From contig CAZBMF010000076.1 of assembly GCA_964492925.1 (NCBI GenBank), forward strand, positions 1 to 11,439: 11,439 nucleotides of DNA, read 5' to 3'. Shown one piece after another: positions 6,856-11,439 of the stretch (positions are counted from its first letter, which is position 1; the number at the start of each line of letters is the position of its first letter). Made by a program: the position numbers and the translations under genes. The stretch is from VMCP01 sp964492925 (GTDB lineage: Bacteria; Bacteroidota; Bacteroidia; NS11-12g; UBA955). The notes beneath the pieces were generated by a model. The model was not told where the DNA came from. It ran no database searches and saw only the letters and a program-made list of their open reading frames with translations.

Positions 6856-7786
6856 GATATACCTGCACCCAATCAACTTGAAAATCCTGTGGCATTTCAG
6901 CATTCTTCAGTGAATTTAAATGCTCGTGGTCTAGTGCGTTGTTAATAATTAAATACATGGGCTCCTTGTAAAATTGTTGCATCCATTTATTTAATTTTAT
7001 AGTCTTGATTTTCACGCCATCTGTATAAAAAGTGATTTTCTTGGGCTCCCACAAGCAGGCGTAAATATGAAATTCTGTGTCTGTATTCTTTGGAAGTTGC
7101 ATTTTTTTGACAATCATCTTTTTGGTGCGATTTTCAACTTTTCCCGCATGAATCGTCATTGTTTGCTTATGTATATTTTTGCCATTTTTCTTGCCGTACA
7201 TTTCAAAAATATCGATTTCCGGTGGCCAATTGTTTTTCCCAGTGAGCCAAAATGCTGGCCAAGTAGCAGGTCCTTGTGGATTTTTACTTCGAATCGCAAA
7301 ATATCCATACTGAAAACACTTCTGATTCAACGAGTTGATTAAACCGGTTCCATAAGGAATAGAAATTGAATCATTTGCATTTTTATAAAATGTTATAGGA
7401 GCATATTCATTGAGCAAATGCAACAACCCATCTTTTACATAAATTTGTTCCTTACCGTAGTATTGATGCAAAAAATCAGGATGATAACTGCCCCAAGGTT
7501 GTCCTTTAGACCATTTTTCTGAGTCAAAATTGTTAAATGAATCATAAAAGGTTCTTTGATAATTGGCACAACACTTTGGCAATGTTAATGTTTCACTATT
7601 TTTCTTACGAAAACTATAGTTAATGCGAGAAAATCCATTCCTAATATCAAAATTGTCTTTAAAGAACAATCCTATTTTTGCCCTCCTAAATCCAGATGTT
7701 GTGGTATCTGTATTTTGTGAAAATCCTAAATTCGAAAATAGAAAAATAGTGAAGCAAATTATTAACCGATTGGTGTTGGTTTTCAT
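6842..7786 (-). CDS. Secreted glycoside hydrolase family 16 enzyme (laminarinase/beta-glucanase-like)
   Basis: A 314-residue exported enzyme of the GH16 jelly-roll fold, which cuts beta-1,3 or beta-1,4 linkages in glucans or galactans with retention of configuration. Residues 1-23 are a signal peptide (ending L-G-F-S). About 50 unclassified residues with a K-C-C follow, and the catalytic domain spans about 78-312. The signature W-P-P-E-I-D-I-F-E-M gives Glu190 as nucleophile, Asp192 as assistant and Glu195 as acid/base; the extra residue (E-I-D-I-F-E) is the beta-bulge form found in laminarinases, agarases and similar enzymes rather than the licheninase form. Upstream W-P-A-F-W-L lines the cleft, and F-Q-V-D-W-V-Q-V-Y-Q closes the fold. 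There is no T9SS tail, carbohydrate-binding module or lipobox, so it may stay in the periplasm. It is divergent from the TPR-HTH regulator, a plausible controller. Exact substrate unknown. Confidence 0.92.
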   Translation of the reverse strand: MKTNTNRLIICFTIFLFSNLGFSQNTDTTTSGFRRAKIGLFFKDNFDIRNGFSRINYSFRKKNSETLTLPKCCANYQRTFYDSFNNFDSEKWSKGQPWGSYHPDFLHQYYGKEQIYVKDGLLHLLNEYAPITFYKNANDSISIPYGTGLINSLNQKCFQYGYFAIRSKNPQGPATWPAFWLTGKNNWPPEIDIFEMYGKKNGKNIHKQTMTIHAGKVENRTKKMIVKKMQLPKNTDTEFHIYACLWEPKKITFYTDGVKIKTIKLNKWMQQFYKEPMYLIINNALDHEHLNSLKNAEMPQDFQVDWVQVYQSTF

Positions 7787-7849
7787 GATTGCAAATTACT
7801 CATTATTTATTTTGCCAGTTATTAAATTTTGATGCTATTCATTCAAAAA

Positions 7850-7881
7850 TTTATCATATTTAAGTAAAAAAAAGTGATAAA
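7850..7881. repeat. Inverted repeat in the GH16/regulator spacer
   Basis: TTTATCA (7850-7856) and TGATAAA (7875-7881) are perfect inverted copies whose centres are 25 bp apart, in AT-rich sequence between the two divergent start codons. The right arm overlaps the GTGATA direct repeat and lies 14 bp before the regulator's -7 box. This could be a protein-binding site, but 7-bp inverted repeats arise easily in AT-rich DNA. Confidence 0.35.
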
Positions 7882-7889
7882 ATGTGATA
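7874..7889. repeat. GTGATA direct repeat, 10-bp period, upstream of regulator promoter
   Basis: GTGATA occurs at 7874-7879 and again at 7884-7889, exactly one helical turn apart, six bases before the -7 box of the regulator gene. It occupies the place where the -33 element would be, and no TTG is present there. That is what an activator- or repressor-controlled promoter might look like; function is inferred only. Confidence 0.35.
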
Positions 7890-7895
7890 TTTTGT

Positions 7896-7903
7896 TAACT
7901 TTG
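7896..7903 (+). promoter_or_regulatory. -7 promoter box for the TPR-HTH regulator
   Basis: TAACTTTG is a full match to the Bacteroidota -7 consensus TAnnTTTG. It lies 42 bp before the ATG at 7946, giving an untranslated leader of roughly 35-40 bases. A TTG -33 element at 17-23 bp is missing, which would fit a promoter that needs an activator. Confidence 0.55.
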
Positions 7904-7945
7904 GGCAACTTGTAGATTTATTTCTATGTAAAATAACATTTAGTG

Positions 7946-9859
7946 ATGAAAAAAATCTTATACAAATATCGATATATCATTGTCATAGTTTTTATTGCTA
8001 TAGTTTTTATAACCAATTTTAATTTTGATGGCTCAAAAACTGTTAAATCAGACAAGTATTATTCGTACGATAGTGCTCTAATGTTTTTAAAACTTGGGAA
8101 AGGAGAATATGAAGTCCCTGTTGGCCAAACCTTGATTTACAAAGATATCAAACAAGATACCTCTGGTGAATTTGAGAAATTGTCTGAATTGTATTTCAAA
8201 AAAGCCATAGCCGATAAAAATGATTACGCGCTTGCTTATTATCATATGATAATAAGCAGAAATGCCATTGATACAATTGGGTTTGATAGTTTTAAAAGAG
8301 GTCAAAAATTTGCAATGAAACAAGCCCATATTCATAGAGATACCAATTTGTTATTGTCAGCAATTTCTAATTTATCTGCAATTTTTTTGTGGAAGGGAGA
8401 GCATGATAGTGGGTTGACTTACACCAAATTGGGGTACGACATTTCCATGAATGCTAATATCAACCGTTTTATTTTCTTCTTTTCAATCAATATGGGATAT
8501 GTGATGAATGGTGATCAACTTTATGGAGCCGCTCAAATGTATTTTGAACAAGCATTGAAAGTTTCAAAGAAATTATACCCACGAAACAATGTGTTACTCA
8601 ATAATATGTTGAGCATCATGATCACTGAACAGAATTTTCAGGAAGCTGAAAGATTTTGGAAAGAGCATTTTACAAATTATAATATAGATGTTAGCACTTA
8701 TGAAGGTCAACTTATTGTAATCAATAGGGCCTTGTTGTATCAAAATCAAAATCAATTTGTGGAAGCAAGAAAATGGATCAACAAATTAAGAGATCTTAAG
8801 AGCTATGATGAATTGAAGTTGAACGTAATTCGATTGAAATTGCGTCAATTGGAGTTCGAAAAAGGCAATTTTTCTACTTTATTAAATGAAAATCGTGCGT
8901 TTATTTTTGACGCATACCCATATTCATTCATGGATTTGGAAGACTTTTTGGTGAAGGAACTCAAAAAGAATCCTGGTTTTATTACCGTGAGAGATTTTGA
9001 ACTACTGGAAAAAACTAAAACTCCACCAGGAAGTACCGAGAAAATGGCTTTGTCTTCTTTGGGTCGCATTAAAGCCCTTTGTTATGAAAATAGTGGAGAT
9101 TTACGCCAGGCTGTTTTTTGGAACAAACAAGCCATGAAGGAAAGATGGGAGTTTGATGAAATTGAAAATAAACAAAGACATACTGATTTATCTGAAAAAC
9201 TAAGACTTAGTAAATTATTTGAACAAATTGAAAAGCAGAGAGTCAATATTTTAGAGAGAGATCAAGAAAAGAAAATTTATCAAGCATTTACGGTTTTACT
9301 GATATTGATTTCTGTATTGATTTTGTATTTGGTTTATAAACAACGTAAAAGTAATAACCTCAGGGAACAACTATTGACACAGGAATTAGAAAATGAGAAA
9401 ATTCTAGCAGAGAATTTGGTACGTGAAAATGATCTTAACAACAGAATCGTGACATTATCTAAACTCATTATTTCAAAAGTAGATGTGATTAATAAACTAT
9501 TATCTGGAATCAACGAAAGCAATTTTAATGTTGGTATTAAAGAAGTTAGAACAGAGTTTTTAAGCATTCAAAATGCAGTTTCCGATGCTCAGCCACAATT
9601 AGCCGATAAGCTTCTTGAAGATTATACCACCATTCAGAATGATTTTCCAGATATTATTAATTTGAGTATCACGGAAAAAAGAATTTTTGTTCTGAGTATC
9701 AATGGTTATCAAACCAAGGAAATTGCCGGTTTATTAGGCTTGACTAGTCAATATGTGAACAACGCAAGAACCAGCATTCGTAAAAAATTGCAAATTGAAG
9801 AAAATTGGAAAGAGGTACTTCTGAATAAGAAAAATCCAAATTTGAAATCTTCCAGTTAA
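7946..9859 (+). CDS. Membrane-tethered TPR-TM-coiled coil-HTH transcriptional regulator
   Basis: A 637-residue one-component regulator. A basic N-terminus and hydrophobic helix (about 10-26) act as uncleaved signal/anchor. Residues about 40-430 are helical with TPR-like repeats (for example Y-G-A-A-Q-M-Y-F-E-Q-A-L-K-V-S-K-K and E-A-R-K-W-I-N-K) and would face the periplasm. A second helix (about 447-464, V-L-L-I-L-I-S-V-L-I-L-Y-L-V-Y then K-Q-R-K) crosses back, and a charged coiled coil (about 465-515) follows. The C-terminus (about 573-618) is a LuxR/GerE-like helix-turn-helix: L-S-I-T-E-K-R-I-F, T-K-E-I-A-G-L-L-G-L, V-N-N-A-R-T-S-I-R-K-K-L. No kinase, receiver or enzyme domain is seen. I prefer the ATG at 7946 to the adjacent GTG at 7943. 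It is divergent from GH16, which it may control. TPR assignment by pattern, not by profile. Confidence 0.87.
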   Translation: MKKILYKYRYIIVIVFIAIVFITNFNFDGSKTVKSDKYYSYDSALMFLKLGKGEYEVPVGQTLIYKDIKQDTSGEFEKLSELYFKKAIADKNDYALAYYHMIISRNAIDTIGFDSFKRGQKFAMKQAHIHRDTNLLLSAISNLSAIFLWKGEHDSGLTYTKLGYDISMNANINRFIFFFSINMGYVMNGDQLYGAAQMYFEQALKVSKKLYPRNNVLLNNMLSIMITEQNFQEAERFWKEHFTNYNIDVSTYEGQLIVINRALLYQNQNQFVEARKWINKLRDLKSYDELKLNVIRLKLRQLEFEKGNFSTLLNENRAFIFDAYPYSFMDLEDFLVKELKKNPGFITVRDFELLEKTKTPPGSTEKMALSSLGRIKALCYENSGDLRQAVFWNKQAMKERWEFDEIENKQRHTDLSEKLRLSKLFEQIEKQRVNILERDQEKKIYQAFTVLLILISVLILYLVYKQRKSNNLREQLLTQELENEKILAENLVRENDLNNRIVTLSKLIISKVDVINKLLSGINESNFNVGIKEVRTEFLSIQNAVSDAQPQLADKLLEDYTTIQNDFPDIINLSITEKRIFVLSINGYQTKEIAGLLGLTSQYVNNARTSIRKKLQIEENWKEVLLNKKNPNLKSSS

Positions 9860-9874
9860 GTTGTTGTAACTTTG
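9841..9874 (+). promoter_or_regulatory. Promoter for era with leaderless geometry
   Basis: TTTG at 9841-9844 and TAACTTTG at 9867-9874 are separated by 22 bp, within the 17-23 bp range described for Flavobacterium promoters, and the -7 box is a perfect TAnnTTTG match. The box ends four bases before the GTG start codon of era, so transcription is expected to begin at or beside the start codon. The element overlaps the 3' end of the regulator gene. Confidence 0.6.
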
Positions 9875-9878
9875 TGCT

Positions 9879-10772
9879 GTGACTGAATCGCAATTTAACT
9901 CAGGATTCGTGAGCATCATTGGTATGCCCAACGCTGGAAAAAGTACTTTGTACAACCATTTATTGGGAGAAGCCCTTGCAATCGTAAATCCTAAAGCCCA
10001 AACCACCAGACACCGTATCATCGGAGTTAAAAATGGTGAGAATTATCAAATAGTTTATAGTGATACTCCTGGTGTTTTGAAAAAAACCAGCTACCAAATG
10101 CACGAAAAAATGATGCATTTTGTGAATGAAAGTGTGAGAGATAGTGATGTTTTGGTGTTGTTAATTGACATTCATGGCAAAGATTTTTCTGATGATATCA
10201 AAGAAAAATTCCATCAAGCAAAAGCAAAAAAAATCATTTGTATCAATAAAATTGACACTAGCAATCAGGAAGAATTAGAGTCTGCTCTGATTCAGTTAAA
10301 GGAAGAATTTGTTGCCGATGTGTATTTGCCAATTTCTGCGCTTAATGGCTTTGAAACCGATACTTTGGAAAAGTACATTGTTTCATTTTTGCCTCAACAT
10401 CCTCCCTATTTCCCACCAGATCAATTAACAGATCGTTCCGAAAGATTCTTTGTGAATGAAATTATTCGAAACAATATCCTTAGAATTTATAGTGAGGAGA
10501 TTCCTTATGCTTGCGAAGTTTCTACGCTTGCTTTCAAGGAAACCGATAAGATTATTCGAATGAGTTGCGAAATTATTGTTGAACGTGAATCTCAAAAGCC
10601 CATCATTATTGGTCAAGGTGGTCAAACCATTAAACGTTTGGGTATTAATTCTCGAAAAGACCTTGAAGTCTTTTTTGGAAAACAAGTTTATATTGAATTG
10701 TTTGTAAAAGTTCGTGAAGATTGGAGAAATAACAAGAACATGCTGAAGCAATTTGGATATGATTTTGAATAA
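9879..10772 (+). CDS. era: GTPase Era
   Basis: An essential-type GTPase that binds the 3' end of 16S rRNA during 30S subunit assembly. All G motifs are present: G1 G-M-P-N-A-G-K-S-T (15-23), G2 T-T-R-H (42-45), G3 D-T-P-G (62-65), G4 N-K-I-D (123-126) and G5 S-A-L (153-155). The C-terminal KH domain, with R-S-E-R-F-F-V-N-E-I-I-R (187-198) and the loop I-I-G-Q-G-G-Q-T-I-K-R-L-G (243-255), distinguishes Era from other small GTPases. Length (297) is normal. The start is a GTG; no in-frame ATG lies between the upstream stop and the G1 motif, so the GTG is needed. It lies 19 bp after the regulator stop but has its own promoter. The last 14 bases overlap the next gene. Confidence 0.96.
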   Translation: MTESQFNSGFVSIIGMPNAGKSTLYNHLLGEALAIVNPKAQTTRHRIIGVKNGENYQIVYSDTPGVLKKTSYQMHEKMMHFVNESVRDSDVLVLLIDIHGKDFSDDIKEKFHQAKAKKIICINKIDTSNQEELESALIQLKEEFVADVYLPISALNGFETDTLEKYIVSFLPQHPPYFPPDQLTDRSERFFVNEIIRNNILRIYSEEIPYACEVSTLAFKETDKIIRMSCEIIVERESQKPIIIGQGGQTIKRLGINSRKDLEVFFGKQVYIELFVKVREDWRNNKNMLKQFGYDFE

Positions 10773-11439
10773 AATTCATTTACGGAATTTCTTATTTTTT
10801 ATTCTTTTTTGGGGAGGACATTTTTTCTGTAAACCCTTATTTTCATTACAGAGTCAATGTCCCTCAGAAATAAAAAACCCCGTTTTATATAAAAGCCCAC
10901 ATTTCAAAGACACCTCTTATTTTGTGATGTTCCGAAACCGAGGGGTACAGGTGAAACTCATTTTGCCTGAAAAGCAAATGAAGGGCATGGTGCTGCTTTT
11001 GCCTGGGTGGAATTTGCCCGATGTGGATTGGTCTGCAAAGACAAACGTTTGCAGCAAAGCTTTATCATTGAATTACGGATTGATGTTCGTGGAGATGGGG
11101 AAAAGCGTTTATATGGACAGTTTTTACCCATCAATGCGCAAAGATTACAAGTTTTATCCTACCAGAACCTGGTTGTGGGATACCGTGATTCAACCAGTTC
11201 AACAATATGGTTGGTTTGTTCCCGGTAGCAATTCATTTGTCTTGGGATTGTCTACAGGCGCCAGAGGTGCCTTGCTTTTAGGAATTGAACATGGTGATTG
11301 TTTTAAGGCCGTTGCGGGCCTCAGTGGCGATTATAATCCTTTGTTGGACAAAACAGACGGGTTAATGGTGAATACTTTGGGCGCGTATTCTAAAAATGCA
11401 TTTCGTTGGAGCGGTACCAATAACATTTTTTTGCGAAGC
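10759..11439 (+). CDS. Exported alpha/beta-hydrolase (esterase-like), 3' partial
   Basis: The frame from the ATG at 10759 stays open for 227 codons to the window edge. It overlaps the end of era by 14 bases, which suggests translational coupling. Residues about 1-25 are a basic then hydrophobic signal or anchor (F-L-F-F-I-L-F-W-G-G-H-F-F-C); the Cys lacks a proper lipobox. The core looks like an alpha/beta-hydrolase: strand and oxyanion region V-L-L-L-P-G-W-N (78-85), then the nucleophile elbow G-L-S-T-G-A-R-G-A with Ser165, then K-A-V-A-G-L-S-G-D-Y-N-P (183-194), which resembles the esterase D / putative esterase family. The acid and His of the triad would lie beyond the edge. Substrate unknown. 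Alternatives are a dienelactone-hydrolase-like enzyme or an inactive relative. Confidence 0.75.
   Translation, partial: MILNKIHLRNFLFFILFWGGHFFCKPLFSLQSQCPSEIKNPVLYKSPHFKDTSYFVMFRNRGVQVKLILPEKQMKGMVLLLPGWNLPDVDWSAKTNVCSKALSLNYGLMFVEMGKSVYMDSFYPSMRKDYKFYPTRTWLWDTVIQPVQQYGWFVPGSNSFVLGLSTGARGALLLGIEHGDCFKAVAGLSGDYNPLLDKTDGLMVNTLGAYSKNAFRWSGTNNIFLRS

Noticed and set aside
6715..6945. 76-codon plus-strand frame across the rfbA/GH16 junction
   Set aside because: It overlaps two well-supported genes and shows no protein-like pattern.
7791..7798. TAATTTGC on the minus strand as a leaderless promoter for GH16
   Set aside because: It is one base short of the TAnnTTTG spacing and has no TTG upstream; not enough to list as a promoter.
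8736..8760. CAAAAT tandem repeat in the regulator
   Set aside because: Only about two copies, encoding Q-N-Q-N within a normal helical stretch; low-complexity chance repeat.
11007..11228. Plus-strand 73-codon open frame inside the right-edge gene
   Set aside because: It is out of frame with the continuous 227-codon hydrolase frame, which has a signal sequence and a nucleophile elbow; the short frame has no recognisable features.
10773..11439. Right-end region as non-coding or a pseudogene
   Set aside because: An uninterrupted frame from 10759 to the window end with alpha/beta-hydrolase motifs explains it.

Overview
The window is AT-rich bacterial DNA that reads as Bacteroidota (the Flavobacteriia / Sphingobacteriia / Chitinophagia breadth; no finer placement is supported). 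Three things point there: a type IX secretion (T9SS) C-terminal sorting domain on a small secreted protein, a membrane-spanning TPR-HTH regulator of the kind common in that phylum, and matches to the Bacteroidota -7 promoter box TAnnTTTG upstream of several genes. There are no RNA genes, insertion sequences, CRISPR arrays or long repeats. Coding density is very high; the longest non-coding stretch is about 160 bp.

Layout. At the left edge a polytopic GT87/DUF2029-type glycosyltransferase (start outside the window) converges on a TonB-dependent receptor read on the minus strand. Only 33 bp separate the receptor start from a divergent plus-strand run: a secreted Ig-like protein with a T9SS tail, a small two-helix membrane protein that begins inside the previous stop codon (TAATG), and tyrS. 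Next is rfbA (dTDP-glucose synthesis), without the other rml genes. Its stop codon overlaps that of a convergent, minus-strand family 16 glycoside hydrolase. The hydrolase is divergent from a 637-residue membrane-tethered TPR-TM-coiled coil-HTH regulator, with inverted and direct repeats in the spacer. Then come era (ribosome-assembly GTPase, GTG start) and an overlapping gene for an exported esterase-like alpha/beta hydrolase that runs off the right edge.

How the genes fit together. Housekeeping genes (tyrS, era, rfbA) are interleaved with envelope and extracellular functions: glycan transfer, outer-membrane uptake, a T9SS cargo, a secreted glucanase-like enzyme and an exported hydrolase. 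The best candidate for a functional module is the divergent pair of the GH16 enzyme and the membrane-tethered regulator, which could be a one-component polysaccharide-sensing switch. I see no clear novel defence or mobile system. The more notable points are structural: promoter boxes sitting four bases before the start codons of era and (imperfectly) rfbA, which suggests leaderless mRNAs; the shared stop codons inside a small hairpin; the repeat array before the regulator; and a basic tail after the normal end of the receptor barrel.
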